Below, piece after piece: positions 1 through 8,769 of a stretch of 64,000 nucleotides of DNA (its first letter is position 1; each line of letters opens with the position of its first letter). The notes under the pieces were generated by a model. It was not told the DNA's origin. It ran no database searches and saw nothing but the letters and a program-made list of their open reading frames with translations. The position numbers and the translations under genes are program-made. Source of the stretch: Sphingobacterium sp. UBA5670 (GTDB lineage Bacteria; Bacteroidota; Bacteroidia; Sphingobacteriales; Sphingobacteriaceae); assembly GCF_002420705.1 (NCBI RefSeq), contig NZ_DIIM01000021.1, positions 271,046 through 335,045 on the forward strand. Reading direction: 5' to 3'.

Positions 1-50
1 ATCGAAGGCATTTTTTTGATAAGCAATAAATCTATATAATATACTTTAAA

Positions 51-1298
51 TCATTTCACATAGGTCTTTAGAAAAGTGTCCAGAGCGAGCGTTTTCGTTT
101 CTTCACTATCTTTCTCTCGAACCAAAACATTTCCAGCGTTATCAGCATCTAGAAATAGTAAGTTCGCCTTTAACAAAATCTTGCCGTTTTCGTCCAACAA
201 TCCAACCTTACCATTTTCAGAGAACATCAAATAACTGTCTAAAAATTTACTGATGTTTTCTTTTTTATCAAGCAGCACTTTCCCTTCCTGTGTAACCATT
301 CCAAAATTACCATCTTTCTGAAAAATAGCCAGTTTTTGATTCGCAGGTGTAAGCCAGTCAAATCCATCTTTATTTATCTTTTGACCCTTCTTGTCCAGCA
401 ACCAAAAATAATTATCTTTATCTGAAACAATAGCAGTTTGCTCATTAAAGTACGCTAACGAGAAAAGGGAACAGGACAGGACTTCTTCTCCGGCCATGTT
501 CTTGATACCATAATATTCATCATTGGTATCTTTATCCTTGACCATTGTCCATCTTAATGATTTGTCCAACGGAAAAGTGTCCTCAAATAAACTCACATCT
601 TCTCCTTCGCTATTGCTTCCTCCTCCGGAGATATCGATTACCTTGGCATTTTTAGGTAGTTGAAAATCTTCCATAGAAGACACATTGTTCACTTTTGTTG
701 TTTCAAAACCGAGTTCATTGTTTTCACCTAAAGACAATTTGAGCACAGCACCAGGCAAATCATTTATAAACGAAAATGCCGTCAAGTAATAGGTCGGTAC
801 TGCTTCTGAATACCAAACGGTTGCTATTGCTGAATCAGCCTGATTTTTTATCAATAACTTTGCTTTCTTACAAGTAATACCCGCAATCGACTCGATCTCT
901 CCCATATCCTGCAACTGCACATAAGGTCCTTCAGATTGCTCCAGCTTGGCACTGACAATCTTATACGAGGGAGTATACGCTTCTGCTGTAACAACATCAT
1001 CTCCGACCGAATACGAATATGTTTTTGCCAGCTTTCGATTTAAAATGGCATGTGCTTTTTGATTCACTACTGTAGACGAATAATCTGCGTCAGTCAAAAC
1101 CTCCACATTTCGATAGGCCATTTTCCCTTTCAAGAATGGCTCATAAAACTCTTTTGCAAATTCCGGAACTTCACTTTCAAATTTTTCAGGCGACACTTCA
1201 CCTTTAAAGACCAATTCCATCTGCCATTGCTTATCTTGCGCATAGACCGTAGAAATTGATAATCCAAATAATAATGCAACTTTGAGTAAATTATTCAT
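51..1298 (-). CDS. Secreted GLPGLI-like protein with WG-type repeats
   Basis: The protein has a clear signal peptide (about residues 1-20, ending TVYA before Gln), so it is exported. The middle third resembles the Bacteroidetes GLPGLI family: IAGITCKKA, then VWYSEAVPTYY and NDLPGAVLKL. The C-terminal third carries degenerate WG-like repeats such as NFGMVTQEGKVLL and KVGLLDENGKILL, each about 13 residues. I chose the ATG at 1298 rather than the longer frame to 1340 because the signal peptide begins there. The function of GLPGLI proteins is unknown; a cell-envelope role is inferred from export only. The gene stands alone, about 140 bp downstream of the oxidoreductase gene on the same strand. 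Confidence 0.7.
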   Translation of the reverse strand: MNNLLKVALLFGLSISTVYAQDKQWQMELVFKGEVSPEKFESEVPEFAKEFYEPFLKGKMAYRNVEVLTDADYSSTVVNQKAHAILNRKLAKTYSYSVGDDVVTAEAYTPSYKIVSAKLEQSEGPYVQLQDMGEIESIAGITCKKAKLLIKNQADSAIATVWYSEAVPTYYLTAFSFINDLPGAVLKLSLGENNELGFETTKVNNVSSMEDFQLPKNAKVIDISGGGSNSEGEDVSLFEDTFPLDKSLRWTMVKDKDTNDEYYGIKNMAGEEVLSCSLFSLAYFNEQTAIVSDKDNYFWLLDKKGQKINKDGFDWLTPANQKLAIFQKDGNFGMVTQEGKVLLDKKENISKFLDSYLMFSENGKVGLLDENGKILLKANLLFLDADNAGNVLVREKDSEETKTLALDTFLKTYVK

Positions 1299-1434
1299 AA
1301 GAGTGAGAAATATGTAGCTAAATAACAAAAGGCAGACCAAAAAGCCTATCTCATGCGCTATTTTTTTTATTTATTTGCTTTTTCCCATTCCTATTTTTAT
1401 AAAACGCGAAAAAGAACCCGCCACGCGAAAAGAA

Positions 1435-2508
1435 TTACAACTTTATCATCTGTCTAGTTTTCACCGCTTCGTCACATGCTAAAGCTATTCGTAGACTATT
1501 AATAGCATCTTCCATCGAAGCTGAAAGATCCAAATCATCTAAAATCGCCTGTAAAAAGAATAACTGCTCCCGATTACATAGCTCTTGATGATCGGGCTCA
1601 TCAGACAAGTTGATCCATTCATCGACCTTCATAAATTCATTATTCGAATTTAAATCAGCATAATGCACCCGAAGGCTTTCTGTTTTGGTATGCGATGCGA
1701 CCGAATCCGATTGACCTTCATCACTTGCTTTATTCGCTACAATGCAAACCGCACCATTAGGCCCAAAAACATCCTTGACAAAAAAAGCATTCTGACTGAC
1801 CATCGGCCCCCAACCCGCTTCATACCAACCAACAGAACCGTCCTCAAAATGTAATTGCAACTGTCCGTAATTATAGTTCCATGTAGGAATATCATCGGTT
1901 AATCGTGCACCTATTGCGGATACATACAATGGCTTGGCTCCGACCATTTGGCACATCACATCAATATAATGCACCCCACAATCGACGATGGGACTTAAGC
2001 TAGACATCAGATTTTTATGTACATTCCACATATAACCATGACTCTGTTGATTAAGATTCATACGCATGACAAGTGGCTTTCCCATCGTTTTGGAAAGTTC
2101 TATAAATTTAATCCAGGAAGGATGGTACCGCAAAATATAGCCAACAACTAATTTTCTATCATATTTCACGGCCGCATCAACAACATCCTGTGCAGAAGTC
2201 ACATCCTCAGCCAACGGCTTTTCCATAAAAACATGGGCGCCCGATTGAAAGGCTTTTATAGCATAGTCTTTATGTGTGTCTGGGTATGTCGCTATACAAA
2301 CAGCATCTGGTTTCGTTTCGGCAAGTGCGTCTTCATAGGAGTCGAAAAGTTTATATATATTTCCTAACTCGCTATTCAGTTTACTTTTACTCTCACCTCG
2401 AGCCACTAAGCCTACGATTTCAAACCCGTCTAGATCATGATATGCTTTTGCATGGGAGGCTCCCATATTTCCACAACCTACAACTAATATTCTGATAACC
2501 TGTCGCAT
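1435..2508 (-). CDS. Gfo/Idh/MocA family NAD(P)-dependent oxidoreductase
   Basis: The N-terminus is a Rossmann fold with the GxGxxG motif in VVGCGNMGASH. The family EKP motif follows in FMEKPLAEDV near residue 95, and the GxHxxD active-site segment is GVHYIDVM near residue 180. Family members oxidise or reduce sugars, inositols or related polyols; this sequence does not reveal the substrate. The length (357 aa) is normal. The annotated start is the ATG at 2508; the codon before it is TTG. The PAP2 gene lies only about 25 bp upstream on the same strand, so the two are probably co-transcribed, though no shared pathway is obvious. Confidence 0.85.
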   Translation of the reverse strand: MRQVIRILVVGCGNMGASHAKAYHDLDGFEIVGLVARGESKSKLNSELGNIYKLFDSYEDALAETKPDAVCIATYPDTHKDYAIKAFQSGAHVFMEKPLAEDVTSAQDVVDAAVKYDRKLVVGYILRYHPSWIKFIELSKTMGKPLVMRMNLNQQSHGYMWNVHKNLMSSLSPIVDCGVHYIDVMCQMVGAKPLYVSAIGARLTDDIPTWNYNYGQLQLHFEDGSVGWYEAGWGPMVSQNAFFVKDVFGPNGAVCIVANKASDEGQSDSVASHTKTESLRVHYADLNSNNEFMKVDEWINLSDEPDHQELCNREQLFFLQAILDDLDLSASMEDAINSLRIALACDEAVKTRQMIKL

Positions 2509-2533
2509 CAATTATTTTTTATTTAATTTAATC

Positions 2534-3124
2534 TTATTTCTTTAGCCCATCTAGCGCAAAAGACGAACCTGCACCGAGCACGGCTCCGGCAAGCACATCA
2601 GAAGGAAAATGTACACCCAAATACATTCTAGAATACCCCACACTACTTGCCCATAAAAGCGATGGCGCGATTACATACCATTTCGAATACGCACGCGATA
2701 GCGCAGAAGCAGTGGCAAAAGCAGAAGAAGTATGACCAGAAGGAAACGAATATCCACCTGCTGTACGAATCGATATAAAATTCGGATATTTTTTAAAGGG
2801 CCTGCTCCTTTTAAATAAATGTTTTAGACCAACATTAACTAAAGCAGTAACAGCAGTACTACTCGCAACATACAGCGCATTCTGGCGCATTGTCTTATCA
2901 TCGTTCACTGCACCGGCAACCAATAAGCCAACGGGGACAGCTATCTGAACATAATTATTGATATCAGAAAGTACCTTAAAGGTTTGTGTTTGTGGTTCTG
3001 TCCTTGTTTCTGCAATAGACTCCAATATTCGAATATCCAATGTAGAAGCTGGTTTTTCCTGTCCTAAAACATGATTCTGTAGAAAACCAATCCAACCGAT
3101 AACAATAAAAACTAATAATCTCAT
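2534..3124 (-). CDS. PAP2-superfamily membrane phosphatase
   Basis: All three phosphatidic acid phosphatase 2 motifs are present: KHLFKRSRP (KxxxxxxRP), SFPSGHTSSAFA (PSGH with the catalytic His) and YSRMYLGVHFPSDVLAG (SRxxxxxHxxxD). The protein begins with a hydrophobic signal or anchor segment and has further hydrophobic stretches, so it should be membrane bound. Such enzymes dephosphorylate lipid phosphates or undecaprenyl pyrophosphate; which one is not visible here. At 196 aa it is complete. It is the upstream gene of a probable two-gene unit with the Gfo/Idh oxidoreductase. Confidence 0.88.
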   Translation of the reverse strand: MRLLVFIVIGWIGFLQNHVLGQEKPASTLDIRILESIAETRTEPQTQTFKVLSDINNYVQIAVPVGLLVAGAVNDDKTMRQNALYVASSTAVTALVNVGLKHLFKRSRPFKKYPNFISIRTAGGYSFPSGHTSSAFATASALSRAYSKWYVIAPSLLWASSVGYSRMYLGVHFPSDVLAGAVLGAGSSFALDGLKK

Positions 3125-3324
3125 TAAATTAATCTATTTACTCGTTTATAATCCCCCAGCATAAGTATTTATACAATTTCAATCGGTCACAATCGCTTGG
3201 CCCATAACGACAGTAACATCAAACAAATTTGGGCATCCTTTCTTCAAAGTCGTTCCGACTCCCTAAAAATAAGGAAATTTACGCGAGTTGAAAGATATGC
3301 TGTGATTTTTTTAAAATGAGCATC

Positions 3325-3355
3325 TTGCATTTCCCATTAATTTACTATACATTTG
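3325..3355 (+). promoter_or_regulatory. Promoter of the his leader and hisG
   Basis: TTG at 3325-3327, a 20-nt spacer, and TACATTTG at 3348-3355 match the Bacteroidetes primary-sigma consensus exactly. The predicted transcription start, about 7 nt downstream, lies some 15 nt before the leader peptide ATG at 3377. Confidence 0.75.
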
Positions 3356-3376
3356 CTATCAGTTATTAATACAAAC

Positions 3377-3442
3377 ATGGTCTATACCTACGTACATCAT
3401 TTTCATTTGCACCATCGCCATTGTGGCGATATGTTGATTTAA
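3377..3442 (+). CDS. Histidine-rich leader peptide (his operon attenuator)
   Basis: This is a 21-codon frame, ATG to TAA, whose centre reads VHHFHLHHRHC: six His codons within nine positions, 78 nt before hisG. A His run directly upstream of the first histidine-biosynthesis gene and directly after a consensus promoter is the hallmark of a leader peptide that senses charged tRNA-His. ATCGCCA (3414-3420) and TGGCGAT (3424-3430) form a 7-bp hairpin over the last His codons. CTACGTA (3388-3394) can pair with TACGTAG (3451-3457), enclosing the whole His run, so a ribosome stalled there would change both pairings. I could not identify a classical GC-rich terminator with a U tract before hisG, so the exact switching mechanism is open. 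Confidence 0.8.
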   Translation: MVYTYVHHFHLHHRHCGDMLI

Positions 3443-3519
3443 TGTGTTCTTACGTAGAATACCTTCCCTCTTGTTTGATTTCTTATTATTAATAATTTAC
3501 TGCTAACATTTATAAAGCG

Positions 3520-4371
3520 TTGAAAAATCTTAAAATTGCTATCCAAAAATCGGGTAGGTTAAACGAAAAATCGGTTCAATTACTAAAAAACTGTGGTTTA
3601 GACTTTGAGAATTATAAAAGTTCATTAATCACCACGGTAGGAAATTTCCCTTTGGAAATATTGTTTCTTAGAGACGATGACATTCCAGGCTATGTAGAAC
3701 AGGGAATCGCTGACTTAGGTATTGTCGGTGAAAATATCATCGATGAAACCGAATCCAAAGTAGAATACATCAAACGGCTTGGTTTTGGAAAATGCACGTT
3801 GAAACTAGCTATTCCAAAAGACAGCGACATCCAAGATCTTAAAGACCTTAACGGCAAAGCAATCGCAACCTCCTATCCAAATATCCTAAAGAATTTTCTA
3901 GACGAGTATAAGATCAATGCAGACATCCGTTTGATATCTGGCTCAGTTGAAATTTCTCCCGGATTAGGTCTTAGTGATGCAATCTGTGATATCGTATCGA
4001 CCGGCGGCACGCTAAAAAGTAATGGGCTGAAACCTTTTGCCGATGTCAAAAATTCAGAGGCGATATTAGTCGGAAGAAAGGGATTGGAAGGTAATGAGGT
4101 ATTAATAGAATTAGTACAACGTATTGAATCGGTTCTTTTAGCAAAAGAAACCAAATATGTCGTATTAAATGTCGAAAAGAAGAATTTGCCGGCCATAACT
4201 TCTTTATTGCACGGTGTTAAGAGCCCTACGGTTGTTCCATTGGCGGAAGAAGGCTGGGTAGCTGTACACACTGTTATCACCGAAGATGACTTTTGGGATA
4301 AGATCAATAAATTAAAAGCTGAAGGTGCCCAAGGTATCGTTGTGATGCCAATTGAAAAAATCATTCTTTAA
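3520..4371 (+). CDS. hisG: ATP phosphoribosyltransferase, long form
   Basis: HisG catalyses the first step of histidine synthesis, joining ATP and PRPP. The N-terminus (KNLKIAIQKSGRLNEKS) and DLGIVGENII are typical. At 283 aa this is the long form with a C-terminal regulatory domain (roughly residues 210-283, VKSPTVVPLAEEGWVAVHTV), which is normally feedback inhibited by histidine and needs no HisZ. The start codon is TTG at 3520; no in-frame ATG exists between the upstream stop and this point, and the protein begins where the family usually does. hisD follows 21 bp downstream. Expression is probably controlled by the His-rich leader. Confidence 0.95.
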   Translation: MKNLKIAIQKSGRLNEKSVQLLKNCGLDFENYKSSLITTVGNFPLEILFLRDDDIPGYVEQGIADLGIVGENIIDETESKVEYIKRLGFGKCTLKLAIPKDSDIQDLKDLNGKAIATSYPNILKNFLDEYKINADIRLISGSVEISPGLGLSDAICDIVSTGGTLKSNGLKPFADVKNSEAILVGRKGLEGNEVLIELVQRIESVLLAKETKYVVLNVEKKNLPAITSLLHGVKSPTVVPLAEEGWVAVHTVITEDDFWDKINKLKAEGAQGIVVMPIEKIIL

Positions 4372-4392
4372 ACTTGATGCACTTATACAACC

Positions 4393-5679
4393 ATGTTAAA
4401 AAAATATGATTACAAAACGTTAGGAAAAACTGAAATCCAGCAACTGGTCGCTAGGAATACAGATCCGAACAATGCAATACAAGAGGTTGTCCAAGAAATT
4501 ATTCAACAAGTACGTCAACAAGGAGATGTCGTATTACGCGAATATGCAGCCAAATTTGATAAAGTTGAACTTGACAGGTTATATTTAGACGAGGGAGATA
4601 TCGACGAATTGGCATCTACCATAGGCCGTGATCAACAAAGAGCACTGGAGATTGCGTTTCAAAATATCCATAAATTCCATAGTACCCAATTAAAACGAGA
4701 GCGTACTGTCGAAACCATGCCCGGTGTAAAATGCTGGCGGGAGGTTCGTCCTATTGAAAAGGTGGGGCTATATATTCCCGGTGGATCAGCGGTCTTGCCT
4801 AGTACACTTTTAATGCTAGGTGTTCCGGCAAGAATAGCTGGATGCAAAGAAATCGTCGTTTGTTCGCCACCGCAATCCAACGGAAAAATCAATGGTTTTG
4901 TCGCTTTTTGTTTAAAATTGCTTAAGATAAACAGAATATATCTGGTAGGAGGTGCTCAGGCCGTTGCTGCTATGGGCTTCGGAACGGAGACTATACCAAA
5001 AGTTGATAAGATATTCGGTCCAGGTAATCAGTTTGTCACTAAAGCAAAATCAATTGTGCAGGGCCTAGCAAATGTCAGTATTGACATGCCTGCAGGACCA
5101 TCCGAAGTACTGGTCATTGCTGATGATTCGGCTGACCCAGCATATGTTGCAGCAGACCTTTTGGCACAAGCCGAGCATGGAGCCGACAGCCAAGCTGTCT
5201 TGGTTTCAACTTCAAACGCTATAATTGATGCAGTTAATACAGAAATTGTGGCTCAATTAGCGGTTTTACCTCGCAAGGAACTTGCTGCAAAAGCTATTGA
5301 AAATTCCTATGCAATAACTGTTGAGAATCTTCAGGAGGCCATACAGTTTTCAAATGATTACGCTCCAGAACACCTTATTTTGGAGACGGACCAATGGGAG
5401 TCCCTAACACGCTATATCAGTAATGCGGGTTCTGTGTTCTTGGGACACTTGACACCTGAAAGTGCAGGGGATTATGCCTCTGGCACAAACCATACACTGC
5501 CTACATCGGGATATGCACGCTCCTACTCAGGCGTATCCGTAGATTCTTTTGTAAAAAAGATTACATTTCAGCATATCAACGAAAGTGGACTTCAACAAAT
5601 CGGGTCAGTAGTTGAAATACTCGCTGAACTTGAAGGCCTGCAAGCGCATAAAAATGCTATTTCCATTCGGAAGAAATGA
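4393..5679 (+). CDS. hisD: Histidinol dehydrogenase
   Basis: HisD performs the last two oxidations of histidine biosynthesis, L-histidinol to L-histidine, with NAD+ and zinc. The signature segment is intact: GPGNQFVTKAK near residue 209, DMPAGPSEVLVIADD, then LLAQAEHGADSQAVLVS with the zinc-ligand Gln/His positions, and YAPEHL and SAGDYASGTNHTLPT further on. The length of 428 aa is standard. It is the second and last gene of the transcript: a strong terminator follows 21 bp after the stop, so hisC, hisB and the rest must be encoded elsewhere. Confidence 0.96.
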   Translation: MLKKYDYKTLGKTEIQQLVARNTDPNNAIQEVVQEIIQQVRQQGDVVLREYAAKFDKVELDRLYLDEGDIDELASTIGRDQQRALEIAFQNIHKFHSTQLKRERTVETMPGVKCWREVRPIEKVGLYIPGGSAVLPSTLLMLGVPARIAGCKEIVVCSPPQSNGKINGFVAFCLKLLKINRIYLVGGAQAVAAMGFGTETIPKVDKIFGPGNQFVTKAKSIVQGLANVSIDMPAGPSEVLVIADDSADPAYVAADLLAQAEHGADSQAVLVSTSNAIIDAVNTEIVAQLAVLPRKELAAKAIENSYAITVENLQEAIQFSNDYAPEHLILETDQWESLTRYISNAGSVFLGHLTPESAGDYASGTNHTLPTSGYARSYSGVSVDSFVKKITFQHINESGLQQIGSVVEILAELEGLQAHKNAISIRKK

Positions 5680-5700
5680 TATAAGATGAACTCTTGAAAT

Positions 5701-5737
5701 CACAAAAAAAGCTTTACAATGTAAAGCTTTTTTTGTG
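5701..5737. terminator. Bidirectional terminator between hisD and the YARHG gene
   Basis: A perfect 17-bp inverted repeat (5701-5717 and 5721-5737) with a 3-nt loop. It contains AAAAAAAGC and GCTTTTTTT, giving U tracts in both directions between convergent genes. Confidence 0.9.
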
Positions 5738-5777
5738 AAATTGATCTTTCGAATATTCATGACTAATATTGACTACA

Positions 5778-6692
5778 TTATCTCCCGAAGGTATCATAAT
5801 TATCCGTTGCATATTTTTCAAATCGCGTAAGCAAAGCTATATTATCTTTTTCCAATTGAGTTAAGTCCGCATTGACATCTTTGGAAATAGGTACATACCA
5901 ATCTACAGGCTCAAAAAACTGACGAATGCTGGGTTTAGTAAATGCATAGCCATGTCGGGCAAAAATAGTATTCCGAATAATCTCCAAATCTAATTTCTTG
6001 AGGTTTTTCAGATCTTTCTCCGTCAACTTTTGCTTAGATGCATTTACCGTAAAGACCGCAGGAGAAGCAGATCTATAGTACTGTATAATGTATGTATAAG
6101 TTGAATCCCCGTCAACGTCGGTCTCCTCCTTTCTTTTTTCGTTAATCCAGTCGACCAAAGTTCCATTTTCTCCATCCTGATTTTTCAGCATCAGATTTGG
6201 ATTATAGGCGAACTGTTTTTTTAACAATTTAAAGCTTCGCTTTTTAATCTTTACCCCTTGATCATATGCGGTCCAATTGCCAATTAAGGTATCGTGATTA
6301 AGTTTAATTTCAAAACGTCCATCGGACTTTTTATCTCCAGGTTCATCCAATAATAGCCGTACATCAGCACCGTTTTCCTCCAGCTTTCCCACAAAGGAAC
6401 GCAGATTTCCCTTGACAACATTCTGTCCAAATATATTGCCCTTATCGGTAATTTTTTTTATGGTCAAATTTATCTTCGGAGAATAATCTGTCGTGGGCAA
6501 TCCCTCTCCTTCTTCAAGAGTACTTTCATCCACAACAAATTCGCCGACCCAATTGCCGTAAAGTTCCTGATGTGCCTCACGTTCGACAACAGCACTATCT
6601 TTCGCTTCGGCGACTTCATTTTTTTTGCTTTTCCCATCCTTACAACCTAGGACTGCTCCAAGCAATAACATTAAACAAAGGTTTTTCTTCAT
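5778..6692 (-). CDS. YARHG-domain lipoprotein
   Basis: The N-terminus is a lipoprotein signal with the lipobox LGAVLGC, so the mature protein is anchored by a lipidated Cys. The C-terminal 70 residues match the YARHG domain, here IFARHGYAF followed by IRQFFEPVDWYVP and the conserved LTQLEKDNIALL. This extracellular domain is common in bacterial lipoproteins; its function is not established. The centre (about residues 45-175) is beta-rich and unrecognised. The start codon overlaps the stop of the DUF2306 gene upstream by 4 bp (ATGA), indicating translational coupling. Confidence 0.8.
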   Translation of the reverse strand: MKKNLCLMLLLGAVLGCKDGKSKKNEVAEAKDSAVVEREAHQELYGNWVGEFVVDESTLEEGEGLPTTDYSPKINLTIKKITDKGNIFGQNVVKGNLRSFVGKLEENGADVRLLLDEPGDKKSDGRFEIKLNHDTLIGNWTAYDQGVKIKKRSFKLLKKQFAYNPNLMLKNQDGENGTLVDWINEKRKEETDVDGDSTYTYIIQYYRSASPAVFTVNASKQKLTEKDLKNLKKLDLEIIRNTIFARHGYAFTKPSIRQFFEPVDWYVPISKDVNADLTQLEKDNIALLTRFEKYATDNYDTFGR

Positions 6693-7330
6693 AATTTATG
6701 ATTTTTTTGATAAATAATAAATTCTGCCAGCAACAAATTAGGTATCCATCCCAACCAGGCAATAATTTGATAGACATCCATTGGATTGGGCTGAAACAAG
6801 TATACCAAAGCGACCTTCCAAAATCGCAGAGTCAATGCCGAACCGGTTAATGCAAAACTGCGGATCATAAAATCACGGTGTTTATTAAATTTTCGCTGAC
6901 CTGCCAAACGAACTGCTCGCCATGTAAAATAGAACCATCCGAGCCCCAATAATTCAAATGCAATAATAGAAGTCAAGCCACCATTTGCAACAGAGCCAAT
7001 AAATAAGCCCGAAGGCGCAGCAAAAATTAAAACTATCAATACATACAAATAGCCGATAGCTCGATGAACACGTGGATATGTATTCAATAGATAGGTACTA
7101 AACTGGGTAAAGCCGGCAGGCAAAGCAAAGATAGCTGTGCAGACATGAATATAAAAAACGTAACGATACCACCAGAGCTCTTCAATTTCAGTTTGCTTGA
7201 TCATCAAAAAATTGGCATCGAGATCGAAGCCACGGTAACGAAGTGTAATTTCCACCATAAGCAAACAGCTATAGGCAAAAATTAAAAGCCAAAATCCATG
7301 TAATATCGAAAATTGAGCTTTTTTAAACAT
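6689..7330 (-). CDS. DUF2306-type multi-pass membrane protein
   Basis: About six hydrophobic segments are visible. The conserved pattern HVCTAIFALPAGFTQF, then HRAIGYLYVL and KHRDFMIRSFALT, is typical of DUF2306 membrane proteins, which carry conserved His and Arg residues between helices. Biochemical function is unknown. The gene sits between a MacB-like permease gene (9 bp upstream) and the YARHG lipoprotein gene (4-bp overlap), so the three form one operon and may share a cell-envelope role; that link is inference. Confidence 0.75.
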   Translation of the reverse strand: MFKKAQFSILHGFWLLIFAYSCLLMVEITLRYRGFDLDANFLMIKQTEIEELWWYRYVFYIHVCTAIFALPAGFTQFSTYLLNTYPRVHRAIGYLYVLIVLIFAAPSGLFIGSVANGGLTSIIAFELLGLGWFYFTWRAVRLAGQRKFNKHRDFMIRSFALTGSALTLRFWKVALVYLFQPNPMDVYQIIAWLGWIPNLLLAEFIIYQKNHKL

Positions 7331-7339
7331 ATCTCCTTT

Positions 7340-8584
7340 TTATTTACTCCGGATAGCTTCTACGGGATCCAACCGAGAAGCCATTAAAGCAGGGACAATT
7401 CCTGAGATCAGGCCGATAAATGTAGAAAGCGAAACGGTAAGTATCACCATTTTTAAACTAACAACAATCGCCACACCGGTAGCAGCTTGCACTAGAAATG
7501 CCAAAAAATAGACAACAATGAGACCTATCCCCCCACCCAACAGACAAAGTACGATAGACTCCACTAAGAACTGTGAAAGAATAAAGAAATTTTTAGCGCC
7601 TAATGCTTTTTGAATTCCGATGATATGTGTACGCTCTTTGACACTTACAAACATGATATTCGCAATACCGAAGCCACCAACTAAAATCGAAAAAATACCA
7701 ATTGAAAAACCTGCAAGATTAATAATGCCAAAAAGCTGATCCAAAGCACCGGTAATCATAGTTGTCTGATTGATGGAAAAATTCTCTTCCCGTTGCGGGG
7801 ATATCCGACGGATGGAACGCATGAGTGTCTTCGCTTCGCTCTCAGCCTCGCCAAGCGTGTAGTTCGATTTAATAACCATCGCTATACTCGGTGAGAAATT
7901 ATCATAGTTGACCAAATTCCGAGCCAGTTCAAACGGAATAAAGGCCGTATCATCAGGAGAAGTATTGATCAATACACCATTTCCTTCTTTCTTTAATACA
8001 CCAATGACCTGAATTTTTCGTCCTAACATATTAATATATTTGCCAACTGGCTCCTCATTAGGAAAAAGCCCTTCTGCAATATTCGCTCCTAATACAGTCA
8101 CAAGAGCTCCCCCCCTAGACTCGCTTTCAGCAAAGTAACGACCATCGACAATATTCAAATTTTGAATGTAAAGATTTTCGTAAGTCGCCGCATTGACCGA
8201 CGAACCTTGGGCCGAATTATTTTTATATTTTATCGTCGTATTGCCAATATTGATCATGTACGCCATATACTCTGCAGTCGTCATCCGGCTTTTTAAGTCC
8301 AAATAATTGTTATATGTAGGTTCAGGTCTATTCAAGTATTTCCACCAAGGAAAATTGGGACCTCCATCCCATGGCCATTTTTCTATGTAGAGCGTTTTAC
8401 TACCAATCTTTTTAACAGATTCTTCGATATTATTCCGTAGCGTATCTACGGCTGAAAATACACCTATAATCGTAAAAATACCGATGGTTACACCCAGCAA
8501 TGAAAGCAAAGTTCGTGTACGATTGTCCTTTAATGCCGAAAAAGCAAATTGACAACTCTCCAGTATTAATCTAAAAAATAGCAT
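7340..8584 (-). CDS. MacB/FtsX-type ABC transporter permease
   Basis: An N-terminal helix (TLLSLLGVTIGIFTIIGVFSAVDTL), a long periplasmic domain of the MacB_PCD type (about residues 45-270) and three C-terminal helices (FSIGIFSILVGGFGIANIMFVSV, then two more ending LMASRLDPVEAIRSK) define the four-helix MacB/LolC permease topology. The closing DPVEAIR motif is diagnostic. Such permeases work with an ATPase subunit in mechanotransmission or lipoprotein/peptide export; no ATPase gene lies beside it here. It heads the three-gene unit that ends with the YARHG lipoprotein. Confidence 0.85.
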   Translation of the reverse strand: MLFFRLILESCQFAFSALKDNRTRTLLSLLGVTIGIFTIIGVFSAVDTLRNNIEESVKKIGSKTLYIEKWPWDGGPNFPWWKYLNRPEPTYNNYLDLKSRMTTAEYMAYMINIGNTTIKYKNNSAQGSSVNAATYENLYIQNLNIVDGRYFAESESRGGALVTVLGANIAEGLFPNEEPVGKYINMLGRKIQVIGVLKKEGNGVLINTSPDDTAFIPFELARNLVNYDNFSPSIAMVIKSNYTLGEAESEAKTLMRSIRRISPQREENFSINQTTMITGALDQLFGIINLAGFSIGIFSILVGGFGIANIMFVSVKERTHIIGIQKALGAKNFFILSQFLVESIVLCLLGGGIGLIVVYFLAFLVQAATGVAIVVSLKMVILTVSLSTFIGLISGIVPALMASRLDPVEAIRSK

Positions 8585-8685
8585 AATTGTATTCTAAATT
8601 ACAATATAGTTTTGATTTAATGTCAAAATCAACAAAAATATATGTATAAATTAGAAATATGCCCTTTCTATACCCGAAAAAATTA

Positions 8686-8742
8686 TAACTTTGTATGCTT
8701 TTTGCAGCCTGGTATTTGGCGCACTGTAATGCGCTGAAAGGC
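8686..8742 (+). promoter_or_regulatory. queA promoter box and 5' UTR hairpin
   Basis: TAACTTTG (8686-8693) matches the -7 consensus; the -33 element is weak. Immediately after the expected start lies a nested hairpin: GCCT (8707-8710) with AGGC (8739-8742) outside, and GCGCA (8719-8723) with TGCGC (8730-8734) inside. It has no U tract and does not look like a known preQ1 aptamer. Its role is unknown. Confidence 0.45.
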
Positions 8743-8769
8743 AGATATTAATATATTATATTATTAAAG

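Noticed and set aside
1..50. Partial gene at the left edge
   Set aside because: Only 50 bases precede the first stop codon; nothing codable can be judged.
3873..4364. 163-codon frame on the minus strand inside hisG
   Set aside because: It is entirely within an unambiguous hisG; no promoter or recognisable domain.
8700..8745. preQ1 riboswitch before queA
   Set aside because: The hairpin does not show the small pseudoknotted preQ1-I pattern or A-rich tail, so I report only an unassigned hairpin.
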